The notes below the pieces were generated by a model, which was not told the DNA's origin, did not search any database, and saw nothing but the letters and a program-made list of their open reading frames with translations. From the NCBI GenBank assembly GCA_000955795.1, contig JYOB01000008.1, positions 56,558-120,557 of the forward strand: DNA of 64,000 bases, given 5' to 3'. This document shows positions 52,904 through 62,480 of the stretch, one piece after another (position 1 is the stretch's first letter; each line of letters opens with the position of its first letter). The position numbers and the translations under genes are program-made. This stretch comes from Burkholderiaceae bacterium 26 (GTDB lineage Bacteria > Pseudomonadota > Gammaproteobacteria > Burkholderiales > Burkholderiaceae).

Positions 52904-53890
52904 TTACAAGCGTGTGTGCGCGAAGCCCGGCATGAGGCCCATCGGCACGCCCAGGCTCGGCACCTGAACGCGCTTCCAGTTCGGGCGCGTTTTGCGGGCG
53001 GCCTCGGCGCGCTGCGCGGGGGCACCCACCTCGGTGGCATCGTGCAGGCTGGCCAGCCAAGCCCCGTAGTCGAACCAGCCGTCGCGCACGAGCTGTTCGC
53101 CCACGCAATTGGCAAAGCGATCCGACTTGGGCAGGAAGCACAGCTCAAAGCCTTCGGTCTCGCGGCGGCCATGCATCCAGCGATGCGGCACCTGGTGGCT
53201 GGCCAGCGCTTCCGACAAACGCGTGCCGTAGCGCTGTTGCCCTTGCCGTCGCGCGCCGATCACGTAGAAACCGTCAAGCAGCCGACGCAACCCCAGCGCA
53301 GAACGCGCGTGACGCACCTCGGCATCGACCAGCAGCTCACGGTTCTGCGTGCGAGCCTGCAACGCCAGCGCGGCGAAATGGTGCGCACCCCACTCGTTCA
53401 TGTAGAACAGCTCGCCGCCGGCAAAGTCGTAGGCGCGGAACACGTTGGCCTGATCTGCGTAGCGGAATACATGGCGCCGGTTGGCGGCAAAGTCGGCGTC
53501 CGTGCTGTGCGGAATGCGACGGCAATGCTGATGCGCAAACACCAGCATGCTCGGAAACGAATGCACCGAGCACGGCGACTGCGCCAGCCCCGTCACCGCG
53601 CGAATGTCGATCTTGCAGTGTTCGCGGCGCACACCCACGAGCTGGCTCAGATGGTGGTGCAACTCGTCCACCCATTCGGCATGCGCCAGATGCTTGGGAA
53701 ACAGTTGGTGCGCGGGCTCGGCAAGACCGCCCTCGAACAGGAACGGCACGCTCTTGTGCCAGATATCGAGTTTCCAGTGCGACAACGCATCGCTGGGCGT
53801 GCGATGGTGTGCCACCGATTGCGCGACATTGAAAGCGCGCGACTGGACGACCCAGTTCGACGCTGCATGCAGCAGATTGGAAACGTTCAT
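52904..53890 (-). CDS. Conserved hypothetical protein, 328 aa
   Basis: A His- and Arg-rich soluble protein, not recognised. Notable stretches: ELHHHLSQLVGVRREHCKIDIRAVTG, SMLVFAHQHCRRIP, YFAGGELFYMNEWG-like AYDFAGGELFYMNEWGAHHFA and DGWFDYGAWLASLHDA. No signal peptide, membrane helix or known motif. Codon use matches neighbours. It stands alone, between the DUF2946 gene and a small hydrophilic gene. Confidence 0.75.
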   Translation of the reverse strand: MNVSNLLHAASNWVVQSRAFNVAQSVAHHRTPSDALSHWKLDIWHKSVPFLFEGGLAEPAHQLFPKHLAHAEWVDELHHHLSQLVGVRREHCKIDIRAVTGLAQSPCSVHSFPSMLVFAHQHCRRIPHSTDADFAANRRHVFRYADQANVFRAYDFAGGELFYMNEWGAHHFAALALQARTQNRELLVDAEVRHARSALGLRRLLDGFYVIGARRQGQQRYGTRLSEALASHQVPHRWMHGRRETEGFELCFLPKSDRFANCVGEQLVRDGWFDYGAWLASLHDATEVGAPAQRAEAARKTRPNWKRVQVPSLGVPMGLMPGFAHTRL

Positions 53891-53987
53891 GTCACCCCCC
53901 GGAAGACTGAATCGTTTGTTTGCGGATTGCCGACGTCGCTCTGAATGTGTGGCGATTGTTCAGCAATGTAAAAACCAACGACTCAAA

Positions 53988-54011
53988 CGTACCCCACTTT
54001 AGAGGGGTACG
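53988..54011. promoter_or_regulatory. Perfect inverted repeat
   Basis: CGTACCCC, 8 bases, GGGGTACG, in the 229-bp gap between divergent genes (52904-53890 and 54120-54281). Could be an operator for either gene. Confidence 0.5.
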
Positions 54012-54119
54012 CCATGAAGTTTGTTGAAGTCCGTGTTAAGAAAAATACACATGAAGCGTGGGGACTTGCCAGGCGCGCGACATGCTGGAAGAGAGGCATC
54101 CGCAGATCGGGAGACCGCG

Positions 54120-54281
54120 ATGCCCACCCAGCCAAGCCGTTCAGAAACCGATACGACACAGCCCGCCAGCCCGAAAGCCCAGCCCGAGCCTGCCAAGCGC
54201 AAGCCCGGCGACCCGCTGGTGCCACGCGATACCCGCCCGAATCCACCCGAGCAGAATGAGCCGCCCGTGGAAAACGTGTGA
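54120..54281 (+). CDS. Small Pro-rich hydrophilic protein
   Basis: 53 residues (MPTQPSRSETDTTQPASPK...), Pro, Gln, Glu and Lys-rich, no hydrophobic core. GGGAG sits upstream of the ATG. Probably disordered; function unknown. Confidence 0.55.
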   Translation: MPTQPSRSETDTTQPASPKAQPEPAKRKPGDPLVPRDTRPNPPEQNEPPVENV

Positions 54282-54300
54282 ACCTGGGGTGCCCCGCGGC

Positions 54301-55515
54301 TCAGACCAGGCACATGTCGGAGACTTCCTCGTCCGACAAACCCCAGGTGGTGGCGTCTTCCACGGTGACGATGGAATCGTCGGACTTGCCCAGGCTGATG
54401 CGCTCGGGGCGCACACGCGTCTTGGTGTTGCCCGAATAGAAGACGACCACGTCCGGCTTGAGCGCAGATGCCTCGTTCTGGTGGACCACCACGCCCAACC
54501 GGTTGGTGCGCAGCTTGACCAGCGTGCCTACCGGGTAGATGCCCACGCTGCGCGTGAAGGCCTGGAACACGGTGCGATCGAACTGCGTATCGGTGCGCGC
54601 CATCATGTATTTCAGCGCCTGCGCGGGAGACCACGCGTGGTGGTACGGGCTGCTTGACGTGAGCGTGTCGTACACGTCGCAGATGGCGCCCATCTTGGCC
54701 CACAGGCTAATAGCCTCGGCCTTCTGGGCGTCGGGGTAACCGCTGCCGTCAATGCGCTCGTGATGGTGCAGGCAGATCTCGCGCGCAATCTCGCTGAACT
54801 GGCCGGTGCCCTGCAGCAGGTGGTGGCCGCCCACAGCGTGGGTCTGCAGCAGTGCCAGTTCATCCTTGGTGAGCGCGGTGCTCTTGTCGAGCAGCGTGCG
54901 CGGCATGGCCGACTTGCCGATGTCGTGCACCAGCCCGCCCAGCCCGCATTCGCGGATCTCGTCTTCAGGCAAGCCCAGCGTCTTAGCCAGCGCCACCATC
55001 AACGCGCAAACGGCAAACGAATGCAGATAGGTGTAGTCGTCCTTGTTCTTCAGCCGCGCCAGCGCAATCAGCGCATACGAGTTGCGTGCCAGCGAGTTCG
55101 ACACGTCGTCCACCAGCAGCAGCGCCTTTTCGGTTTCCAGCGCGCGCCCCATGCGGGCTTCGGAAAACATGTGGCCAAGCGTCACCTTGCCGTTCTGCAT
55201 CAGCTGCTGGGCGTGCTTCCACTCTTCCTTGAGCGACGTTGGTGTGATCGGCGGCCGCGCGGCCAAGGTCTCGCGCGTGAGCGGTTCGGGCGCGGGCGCC
55301 GGCGCCGGTACGGGCATCAGCGTCTCTACCATGACGTCTTCGCCGCGCTCGGGGTCGATCCAGATCTCGGTGATACCCGCGCGGCGGATGTCGTCAATCT
55401 GGCCCTGGTGCGACAACTGGAATTGCGCACGCCAGAACGGATGCTTGAGCCAGGACCCGCCCAGCTTCATCACAAACATGCCGATACGCAATTGGCTCGC
55501 ATCGATTCGCTTCAT
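54301..55515 (-). CDS. HD-GYP c-di-GMP phosphodiesterase with DUF3391 domain
   Basis: 404 residues. Residues 1-90 form the DUF3391 domain with the Pro/Ala linker PAPAPAPEP. The HD-GYP domain (about 130-330) keeps HD at 197-198 (GLVHDIGKSAMP), HHHERIDGSGYP (GYP at 259-261) and the metal-site Asp in AICDVYDTLTS. It should hydrolyse c-di-GMP, opposing the two diguanylate cyclases in this window. Confidence 0.93.
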   Translation of the reverse strand: MKRIDASQLRIGMFVMKLGGSWLKHPFWRAQFQLSHQGQIDDIRRAGITEIWIDPERGEDVMVETLMPVPAPAPAPEPLTRETLAARPPITPTSLKEEWKHAQQLMQNGKVTLGHMFSEARMGRALETEKALLLVDDVSNSLARNSYALIALARLKNKDDYTYLHSFAVCALMVALAKTLGLPEDEIRECGLGGLVHDIGKSAMPRTLLDKSTALTKDELALLQTHAVGGHHLLQGTGQFSEIAREICLHHHERIDGSGYPDAQKAEAISLWAKMGAICDVYDTLTSSSPYHHAWSPAQALKYMMARTDTQFDRTVFQAFTRSVGIYPVGTLVKLRTNRLGVVVHQNEASALKPDVVVFYSGNTKTRVRPERISLGKSDDSIVTVEDATTWGLSDEEVSDMCLV

Positions 55516-55858
55516 ACCCTGCCTACCTCGGCTCGAAGCCCGGTTTTTTGATTGAATTAGGGGAGCGGCGTGCCAGCCGACACTGGCTCGTGTTTCGCAG
55601 TCTAGGCGTTTTAAGCTGGTGAATGCTCTGGTCCATCAGCGCGCCAAACCGCGCTTGGCTTATCGGCAAGCCTGCGCAAAACTTGAGGTGAATGTGGATT
55701 GGGCGGCGCGCAGCATACCGCAGCCTCGGCAAGCAAACAGCGGGACGCTGGCTGTGGCAGCGGTCGAATCAAACAGGTGATGCGTCAAGACCCTCGCCTG
55801 TCGGGCTGGCAGGCCGGCGCGGGAGGGGTACACTAGACTTCAAGGATGCGCATCCGAT
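55516..55858. other. Intergenic region upstream of the HD-GYP gene
   Basis: 343 bp between divergent genes. It has small inverted repeats (GCCAG/CTGGC; GCCAA/TTGGC) and a TACACT that could be a -10 for the + strand gene at 55859. No coding signal seen. Confidence 0.4.
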
Positions 55859-56200
55859 ATGGCTCAAGATCCCACCTCTCAACGCAAGCAGCAAAACGCC
55901 GATGACTTCGCGCTCAACCGCGACGCCATCCGGTGGCTCGCGTCCCTGCCCGACCAGGTGAGGCCGATCGAACTTGGTCGGAAGTTTCCGCGCATCATCA
56001 ACACGATCGCCGCCAAGTGGGCCGATTTCATTGGCTGCCGACGCTACCTGAACAGCCTGCAGATTGACGACCGCGGTGGCCGCCAGGGCTTTCCGTTCGA
56101 GATCGTCCAGGAAATCTGCACGCTGCGCGAATACTTCGATTCGCTGTATCCGCCGGACAAGGACCTCTGGCAGAAAGCCATCGACGCAAACAAGCGCTGA
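55859..56200 (+). CDS. Conserved hypothetical protein, 113 aa
   Basis: Soluble, mixed charge (FALNRDAIRWLASLPDQVRPIELGRKFPRIINTIAAKW, then FPFEIVQEICTLREYFDSLYP). Looks like a compact helical protein of a type common in Ralstonia and Burkholderia. Function unknown. A terminator-like hairpin follows. Confidence 0.78.
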   Translation: MAQDPTSQRKQQNADDFALNRDAIRWLASLPDQVRPIELGRKFPRIINTIAAKWADFIGCRRYLNSLQIDDRGGRQGFPFEIVQEICTLREYFDSLYPPDKDLWQKAIDANKR

Positions 56201-56225
56201 ACCACTCGCACCTCGCACCAAAGCA

Positions 56226-56249
56226 AAGCGGCCCACGTTCGGGCCGCTT
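56226..56249. terminator. Bidirectional terminator
   Basis: AAGCGGCCC, 6-base loop, GGGCCGCTT between two convergent genes, followed by a T-containing stretch on the + strand. Confidence 0.75.
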
Positions 56250-56274
56250 GTCATTTGCACGCACCGGCTGCAGA

Positions 56275-56790
56275 TCAGGAAGCGGAATCCGGCCCCGAGG
56301 CCAGCTTGTTGAGCAGTGCCAGCAGCGTGTGCCGTTCATCCTTTGAAAGATGCGCCGTTACGCGGGCGTCGTGCGCGGTGACGGCACGGGTGACTTCGTC
56401 GAGGGTGGTTGCGCCCTTGGCGGTCAGCACGAGTCGGAAGGCGCGCTTGTCCTTGGGCGCGGGCTGGCGCTCGACCATGCCCATGTCTTCCAGCGTATCG
56501 ACCAGCAGCACTGCACCGGAGCGCGCCACGCCCAAAATGTTGGCCAACTCCGTCAGCTTGAGGTTCGGGTTATGCGCGATCACGGTCATGGCCGAGAAGC
56601 GCGGCGGCGTGATGTTCCACGCGTGCAGCGAGCGCACGAAATCTTCGTAGATGTGCAGCTGCGCGCGCCGCACGGCATAGCCGACCAGCCCGTCGAGCGC
56701 GCCATACTCCACGTCCGCCAAATGCGGGTTGAAGTGCCCCGAGGGGGCCACGGCGGGATACAGGTCGTCGGCTTTGGGCGTGCGCGGCAT
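56275..56790 (-). CDS. MarR-family transcriptional regulator
   Basis: 171 residues. Winged helix: FSAMTVIAHNPNLKLTELANILGVARSGAVLLVDTLEDMGMVERQPAPKDKRAFRLVLTAKG, with the D-KR wing typical of MarR proteins. Last gene of a minus-strand group with the solute-binding protein and flavin monooxygenase, so it may regulate that locus. Confidence 0.9.
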   Translation of the reverse strand: MPRTPKADDLYPAVAPSGHFNPHLADVEYGALDGLVGYAVRRAQLHIYEDFVRSLHAWNITPPRFSAMTVIAHNPNLKLTELANILGVARSGAVLLVDTLEDMGMVERQPAPKDKRAFRLVLTAKGATTLDEVTRAVTAHDARVTAHLSKDERHTLLALLNKLASGPDSAS

Positions 56791-56861
56791 GGCGGCGGGA
56801 TGGGAGAAGACTCTCGATTATCGTCGGCGATGCGCCCGCCGGCCATGCACGCGCGCGCGTT

Positions 56862-57995
56862 TCAGTTCAACAGTTTCCATTTGCCGTGGTCGATGGTCAG
56901 CAGCACGCGGCCGCGCGCATCAAAGCCGAAGTGATCCGTGGCCGTGTAGTTGAGCACGCCGTGCGAAACAACAATGTCGTGCTCCGATTCCAGCGCGCTC
57001 TTCAGCGCCTGGCGGAACTCGGGCGTGCCCGGCTTGGCCTTCTTGAGCGCCACCGGCACGATGCGCTGGAGCACCTGCAGTGCATCCCACGTGTGGGCGC
57101 CGAACTGCGTGCGCGTGTCGGGCCCGTTGGCCTTTTCATAGCGCGTCACGTATTCCAGCGCGGTCTTCTTGCTGGGGTGGCTGTCGGGCAATTGCTCGGC
57201 CACGATCACGGGGCCTGCCGGCAGAATGGCCCCGTCGACCGCCTTGCCGCCGATGCGGATCAGGTCTTTCGTTGCCGCGCCGTGCGTCTGATAGATCGGC
57301 CCCGCATAACCGCGATCGCGCAACGCGGTGTGCGGCAGCGCAGCACCAGTGCCTGCTCCGGCCACCAGGATCGCGTCGGGCTTGATGCTGACCAGCTTGG
57401 CGACCTGCCCCGTCACGCTGGTGTCTGCGCGGGCATAGCGTTCCACGTCGACGATCTTGATGCCGCGCGGCGTGGCGGCGGCAGTGAAGTCCTTGAGCCA
57501 GCTCTCGCCGTACGCATCGGCAAAGCCGATGAAACCGACGTTCTTGATGCCGGACGCCGCCATGCGCGTGGCAATCGCCTCGGCCATCAGCGAGATCGGT
57601 TGCGCAAGACGATAGGTCCAATCACCCTTGCCCGGCTTCAGCTCGACCGGCGCCAACGCCAGCTGCGGCGTGTGCGATTCGGTGGCGACTTCGGCAATCG
57701 CAATCGACGGTGCCACCGCCGACGAGCCAACGATGATATCGACATGGTCTTCCGTCACGAGCTTGCGCGCCAGGCGCGTGCCGGTGCTCGGGTCTGAGGC
57801 GTCATCCACGACCACGAGGCGCAGCTTTTCTCCGCCGATGGAATCCGGATAGAACGCCAGCGAGTTCTTCTGCGTGATGCCGAGCGATGCCGACGGCCCG
57901 GTCGTCGACAGGCTCACACCAACGACGATTTCGGCATGGGCAGCGGTGGCGAGCAACAGCGCAGCAGCGGCGCAGATGGTGCGGCGGATGGTCAT
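56862..57995 (-). CDS. ABC-type substrate-binding protein (branched-chain amino acid type)
   Basis: 377 residues. Signal peptide (AAALLLATAAHAE), then the Leu/Ile/Val-binding fold (IVVGVSLSTTGPSASLGITQKN, DASDPSTGTRLARKLVTEDHVDIIVGSS, ADAYGESWLKDF). In catabolic clusters such proteins often bind aromatic or N-containing compounds. No ABC membrane subunits are adjacent. ATG at 57995 has GAGGGGA upstream. Confidence 0.9.
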   Translation of the reverse strand: MTIRRTICAAAALLLATAAHAEIVVGVSLSTTGPSASLGITQKNSLAFYPDSIGGEKLRLVVVDDASDPSTGTRLARKLVTEDHVDIIVGSSAVAPSIAIAEVATESHTPQLALAPVELKPGKGDWTYRLAQPISLMAEAIATRMAASGIKNVGFIGFADAYGESWLKDFTAAATPRGIKIVDVERYARADTSVTGQVAKLVSIKPDAILVAGAGTGAALPHTALRDRGYAGPIYQTHGAATKDLIRIGGKAVDGAILPAGPVIVAEQLPDSHPSKKTALEYVTRYEKANGPDTRTQFGAHTWDALQVLQRIVPVALKKAKPGTPEFRQALKSALESEHDIVVSHGVLNYTATDHFGFDARGRVLLTIDHGKWKLLN

Positions 57996-58036
57996 GGGTC
58001 CCCTCATTTTTTCTGGCGTTTGAACGGTTCGGTCTT

Positions 58037-59302
58037 TCAGGCCCGGCGTGGCATGGGCGGTTGATCGCGCAGCGATTGCGGATCGAAGCCGGCCAGCTTT
58101 TTGTAGCGCATCGCAATCCCTTCCAGCTCCGAGCGCGGGATCACGTCATCGATGCGCGCGAAGCCTTGGGGCGCGCGCTCATGCGCGAGCTGCATGACCT
58201 GCTCCGGCCCATTGAGGCGGTTGCGCAGCACGATGCCAGCCGTGCGCGGCAGGCGATCAGCCTCGTACTCACGCAGGGCAATGCCGGTGTCGCGCGTGGC
58301 GAGCAGGCAATCGACCAACGCGCGCGCATCGAGAATCGCCTGCGCGCTGCCGTTCGAGCCGATCGGATACATCGGGTGCGCCGCGTCGCCCAGCAGCGTG
58401 ACGCGGCCGAAGGTCCAGCGCGGCAGCGGATCTTTGTCGACGAGCGGGAATTCGTACACGGCCTCTGCGCCGTCGATCAAAGCCGGAATGTCGATCCAAC
58501 TCCATTTCCAGTCGGAGAAGGCGCTGCGGAAGATCGCACGGTCGACTTCGCGGTTCCAGTCGCTGCGCGGCGGTGCCTCGTCGGGCACGCGCAGCTCGGC
58601 AATCCAGTTGATGCGTGAGCGGCCCTGCTGGCGCAGCGGTTCGGAGATCGGATAGGCGACGAACTTCTGGTCTTGGTGGCCCGCCATGAACATGGTGCGG
58701 CCATCCAGATACGGCTCGGCTTCGGTGACGGCGCGCCACAGCATGCGGCCCGCAAAACGCGGCGCATCGCCGCTCGGGTAAAAGTGCCGGCGCACGGCAG
58801 AGTGGATGCCATCTGCGCCGATCAGCACGTCGGCCGAGGATTCGACAACAGTGTCGTTGGTGCGATCGCGCAGCGTGAAGCGCACGGGGCCGCCCTTCTC
58901 GCCCGTCGATTGAACCGCCTCGAAGCTGTGGCCAAGGCGGATGCAATCAGCACCGAGCCGCTCGATCACGGCATCGGCCAGCGCCATCTGGAATTCGCCA
59001 CGGTGAATGGAGAACTGCGGCCAGTCGTAGCCCGCGGCCAGCCCGCGCGGCTCGTGCCAGATCGGCTGGCCGAAACGGTTGTAGTAAGCCAGCGCGGACG
59101 TCCGAATCGCCAGCGCACTCAGCGTGTCTTCCAAGCCCAGTTCGCACAGCTGGCGCGCCGCGTGCGGCAGCAGGTTGATGCCAACGCCCAGTGGCCGCAG
59201 CGTCTGCACGGCCTCCCACACCTCTACCTCGAAACCTTGGCGCTCGGCCATCAACGCGAGCGTCAGGCCGCCGATGCCCGCCCCGATGATGGCGATCTTC
59301 AT
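58037..59302 (-). CDS. FAD-dependent monooxygenase
   Basis: 421 residues of the class A flavin monooxygenases. GxGxxG motif MKIAIIGAGIGGLTLALMAERQGFEVEVWE, DG motif VLIGADGIHSAVRRHFYP, and GD motif VTLLGDAAHPMYPIGSNGSAQAILDA. Resembles 6-hydroxynicotinate or salicylate hydroxylase-type enzymes and PhzS-like proteins; the substrate is unknown. Divergent from the GntR gene across 176 bp. Confidence 0.88.
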   Translation of the reverse strand: MKIAIIGAGIGGLTLALMAERQGFEVEVWEAVQTLRPLGVGINLLPHAARQLCELGLEDTLSALAIRTSALAYYNRFGQPIWHEPRGLAAGYDWPQFSIHRGEFQMALADAVIERLGADCIRLGHSFEAVQSTGEKGGPVRFTLRDRTNDTVVESSADVLIGADGIHSAVRRHFYPSGDAPRFAGRMLWRAVTEAEPYLDGRTMFMAGHQDQKFVAYPISEPLRQQGRSRINWIAELRVPDEAPPRSDWNREVDRAIFRSAFSDWKWSWIDIPALIDGAEAVYEFPLVDKDPLPRWTFGRVTLLGDAAHPMYPIGSNGSAQAILDARALVDCLLATRDTGIALREYEADRLPRTAGIVLRNRLNGPEQVMQLAHERAPQGFARIDDVIPRSELEGIAMRYKKLAGFDPQSLRDQPPMPRRA

Positions 59303-59478
59303 GGCTGTCTCCCTGAAATTTGTTGCAGTCTATAACGAATCTCAACGGCCTCCCGCCATCGACATATCAGGGCAAATACCTAGAAGAACGCAGCTGAATG
59401 CGGCGTGTTGCTCGCTTGACGCTCCGTGAGATATCACAATACCATCACTCGACTTTTACGAAATTCGAGGCCGCCGCG

Positions 59479-60201
59479 ATGTCGCGTCCGATCAAGCTGG
59501 TTTCCGGGTCTGCCAAACCCGCGTCTGCATCTGCACCGTTTGCCGTTGAACCCGACGCGCATGCGCCCAAGGGCGCCGCAATGCGTGAACTCGCCTACAA
59601 CGAGATCAAGCGCCGCATCATGGCGTGCGAGTTCCGCCCGGGCGAGCCGCTCAACGAAGCGCAGCTCGGCACGATTCTGGGGTTGGGCCGCACGCCGATC
59701 CACCAGGCGCTGCATCGCCTGGAGGTGGAGGGGCTGGTGCAGATCCTGCCGCGCAAGGGCGTGCTGGTGACGCCGCTGTCGCTCAACGACGTGCTCGACA
59801 TGATCGAGGTGCGCGCCACCAACGAGATCCTGTGCGTAACGCTGGCCGCCGAGCGCGCCCACCCCGCCGATTTCGAGGCCATGCGCGCGATCGTCGATGC
59901 ATCGCCCACGCTGATCGAGCACCGCGACATTGCCGCGCTGGCCGCGCTGGACCTCAAGTTCCACCTCGCCATTTCTGCTGCCTCGCGCAACCGCGTGCTG
60001 GCCGAATTGCTGCGCGGCCTGCACGAGAAGCAGGCGCGCTTCTGGTTCCTCTCGCTGTCAGAGCCGCAGCACCTGCAGAACGTATACGACGAGCACCTTG
60101 CCGTGCTCGATGCGCTGGAGCGCCGTGACGTGCCCGCCGCGCGCGAAGCCATTCGCGAGCACATCGACGAGTTCCGCCGCACGATCATCCGCACGCTCTG
60201 A
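59479..60201 (+). CDS. GntR-family (FCD-type) transcriptional regulator
   Basis: 240 residues. Winged helix (AYNEIKRRIMACEFRPGEPLNEAQLGTILGLGRTPIHQALHRLEVEGLVQILPRKGVLVTPL) followed by an FCD ligand domain with metal-site candidates (DLKFHLAIS and HLAVLDALERRD). Start at 59479 precedes the conserved region; a longer ORF to 59398 lacks support. Likely controls the divergent monooxygenase and the following DUF2848/amidase/MFS genes. A dyad around GATATC lies in the shared intergenic region (59428-59439). Confidence 0.9.
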   Translation: MSRPIKLVSGSAKPASASAPFAVEPDAHAPKGAAMRELAYNEIKRRIMACEFRPGEPLNEAQLGTILGLGRTPIHQALHRLEVEGLVQILPRKGVLVTPLSLNDVLDMIEVRATNEILCVTLAAERAHPADFEAMRAIVDASPTLIEHRDIAALAALDLKFHLAISAASRNRVLAELLRGLHEKQARFWFLSLSEPQHLQNVYDEHLAVLDALERRDVPAAREAIREHIDEFRRTIIRTL

Positions 60202-60247
60202 TCCCGATTTCCCCCCGTTCGTTTTTCCCGCTTCTTCCGGATTCCGC

Positions 60248-60925
60248 ATGACCACGCTGCACCTGAACCTGATCGGCCACGGCCCCATCGACGTGACCGT
60301 GGACCACCTTGTCATTGCCGGCTGGACCGGCCGCGATGCGCAAGCCGTTGAACACCACATCGCCGAGCTTGAAGCGATCGGCGTGGCGCGTCCGGCGCGC
60401 GTGCCGTGCTTCTACCGCGTGTCGGCCTCGCTGCTGACGACCGATGCCAACGTGGAGATTCCCGGCGCCGATTCGTCCGGCGAGGCGGAGTTCGTGCTGT
60501 ATTCCACGCCGATGGGCCTGCTGGTCGGCATCGGTTCGGACCACACCGACCGCAAGGTCGAAGCCTATGGCGTGACCGTCTCCAAGCAGATGTGCGCCAA
60601 GCCCGTGAGCCGCGACGTGTGGCGCTTCGAAGCGCTGGCCGACCATTGGGACAGCCTGCAGATGAAGACCTGGCGCACGCGCGACGGCCAGACCGCGCTG
60701 TACCAGGAAGGCGGCGTCACGCGCATGCTTGATCCGCGCGACCTTATCCGCCGCTACACCGGCAACGACTCGCTGCCGGTGGGCACCTCCATGTTCTGCG
60801 GCACGCAGCCCATCATCGGCGAACTCGGTTTTGGCGAGGCCTTCGACATGGCCCTGATCGACCCGGTGTCGGGCACCGAGCTGCGCCATCGCTATGCTGT
60901 TGACACGCTGCCTGTTGAAGGCTGA
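60248..60925 (+). CDS. DUF2848-family protein
   Basis: 225 residues matching the DUF2848 pattern: VDHLVIAGWTGRDAQAVEHHIAELEAIGVARP, PCFYRVSASLLTT, SGEAEFVLY and GIGSDHTDRKVEAYGV. These proteins sit next to amidases or hydrolases in catabolic clusters and resemble fumarylacetoacetase-fold enzymes. The ATG at 60248 fits. Located between the GntR regulator and the amidase. Confidence 0.85.
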   Translation: MTTLHLNLIGHGPIDVTVDHLVIAGWTGRDAQAVEHHIAELEAIGVARPARVPCFYRVSASLLTTDANVEIPGADSSGEAEFVLYSTPMGLLVGIGSDHTDRKVEAYGVTVSKQMCAKPVSRDVWRFEALADHWDSLQMKTWRTRDGQTALYQEGGVTRMLDPRDLIRRYTGNDSLPVGTSMFCGTQPIIGELGFGEAFDMALIDPVSGTELRHRYAVDTLPVEG

Positions 60926-60952
60926 AGCGCCCCACCCAACGGAGACCACCGC

Positions 60953-62314
60953 ATGATGACGCCCCGCCCCAACATGATCCGCTCGCTGGCCGCTGACCTG
61001 GCCGCCGGCCGCACCACCAGCGTCGCGCTGACCGAAGCCGCACTGCAGCGCGCCGAATCGCACCGCGCCGCCGGCGGTGCCGCCTATGTGAGCATCGACG
61101 TGCAAGCCGCGCTGGCCATGGCGCGCGCCGCCGATGCCGCGCGTGCGGCAGGCAACGTGCCCTCGCTACTGGCGGGGTTGCCCGTGTCGATCAAGGATCT
61201 GTTTGACGTGGCCGGCCAGGTGACGGCAGCCGGTTCGCGCGCCCTGGCCCATCAGCCGCGCGCCACTGCCGATGCCGCTGCCGTTGCGCGCCTGCGTGCA
61301 GCCGGAGCCGTGCTGCTCGGCCGCACCAACATGAGCGAATTTGCGTTCTCGGGTCTTGGCCTGAACCCGCACTACGGCACGCCGCGCACGCCGGCAGACG
61401 GCGCGCGTGCGGCGGGCGGCTCCACCTCGGGCGGTGCCGTCACTGTTGCGGGTGGCATGGCCGTGGCGGCACTGGGCACGGACACCGGCGGCTCAATCCG
61501 CATTCCGTCGGCGTTCTGCAATCTGACCGGCTTCAAACCCACCGCGCGCCGTGTGCCGATGACAGGCGGCGTGCCGCTGTCCACATCGCTCGATTCGGGC
61601 GGCCCTCTCGCCAATTCGGTCGACTGCTGCGCCATCGTCGATGCCGTGCTGAGCGGCGAGTCTGACCACGACGCATTCGACACCACCGCTGTGCCACTGG
61701 CCGGATTGCGTTTTGGCATCACACAGGACTTTGTCGGCGCGGATCTCGACAACACGGTCGCCATTGCATTCAACCGCGCCGTTGAACAGCTCGAACGTGC
61801 CGGTGCGCACATCGTGCGTTTTGAATTTCCCGAGCTGCTGCAACTGCCCGAGATCAATAGCGGCGGCGGCTTTTCAGCGGCGGAATCGTGGGCATGGCAT
61901 CGCTCGCTGCTCGCGCGTGCGGAAGCGCAGTACGACCCGCGCGTCGCCACGCGCATCCGCCGTGGTGAACAAATGGGCGCGGCCGCATACATCGACGTGA
62001 TCAACGCGCGCGCCCGCATGATTGCCGCCGCACGCAAGCGCCTGGGCAACCTCGATGCATGGCTGATGCCGACGGTTGCCATCGTGCCGCCCGAGGTCGC
62101 ACCGCTCGAAGCGGATGACGCGCAGTTCTTCCGCACCAACGCACTCGCGCTGCGCAATCCGAGCGTGATCAATTTCCTGGATGGCTGCGCACTGACGCTG
62201 CCCGTACACGCCGCTGGCGAACTGCCGGTCGGCCTGTCGCTCAGCGGTCTCGCCAACGACGACGCACGCATCCTGCGCGTTGGCCGGGCGGTGGAGGCTG
62301 CCCTGCGGCGTTGA
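60953..62314 (+). CDS. Amidase (amidase-signature family)
   Basis: 453 residues. The Ser-cisSer-Lys triad is visible: Lys in LPVSIKDLFDV, cis-Ser in AAGGSTSGGAVTVA, nucleophile Ser in GTDTGGSIRIP. Hydrolyses a C-N amide bond; context suggests a step in degrading an amide or N-heterocycle after oxidation. 28 bp after the DUF2848 gene. Confidence 0.93.
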   Translation: MMTPRPNMIRSLAADLAAGRTTSVALTEAALQRAESHRAAGGAAYVSIDVQAALAMARAADAARAAGNVPSLLAGLPVSIKDLFDVAGQVTAAGSRALAHQPRATADAAAVARLRAAGAVLLGRTNMSEFAFSGLGLNPHYGTPRTPADGARAAGGSTSGGAVTVAGGMAVAALGTDTGGSIRIPSAFCNLTGFKPTARRVPMTGGVPLSTSLDSGGPLANSVDCCAIVDAVLSGESDHDAFDTTAVPLAGLRFGITQDFVGADLDNTVAIAFNRAVEQLERAGAHIVRFEFPELLQLPEINSGGGFSAAESWAWHRSLLARAEAQYDPRVATRIRRGEQMGAAAYIDVINARARMIAAARKRLGNLDAWLMPTVAIVPPEVAPLEADDAQFFRTNALALRNPSVINFLDGCALTLPVHAAGELPVGLSLSGLANDDARILRVGRAVEAALRR

Positions 62315-62480
62315 TCGACTAGCCAGAACACTCCCCGCCTGCGCCCGGGCCGCGCAGGCGGTTTCCCAAGCCAAGTCAAAAGGCGCGCAGCAGACGCGCC
62401 GGGCCCAACTCATGCCTGCGTTTCGTGCAACACAGCAGCACACGAAGCGCCGGCGCCCTCACACGCTATCGGAGGAAACC

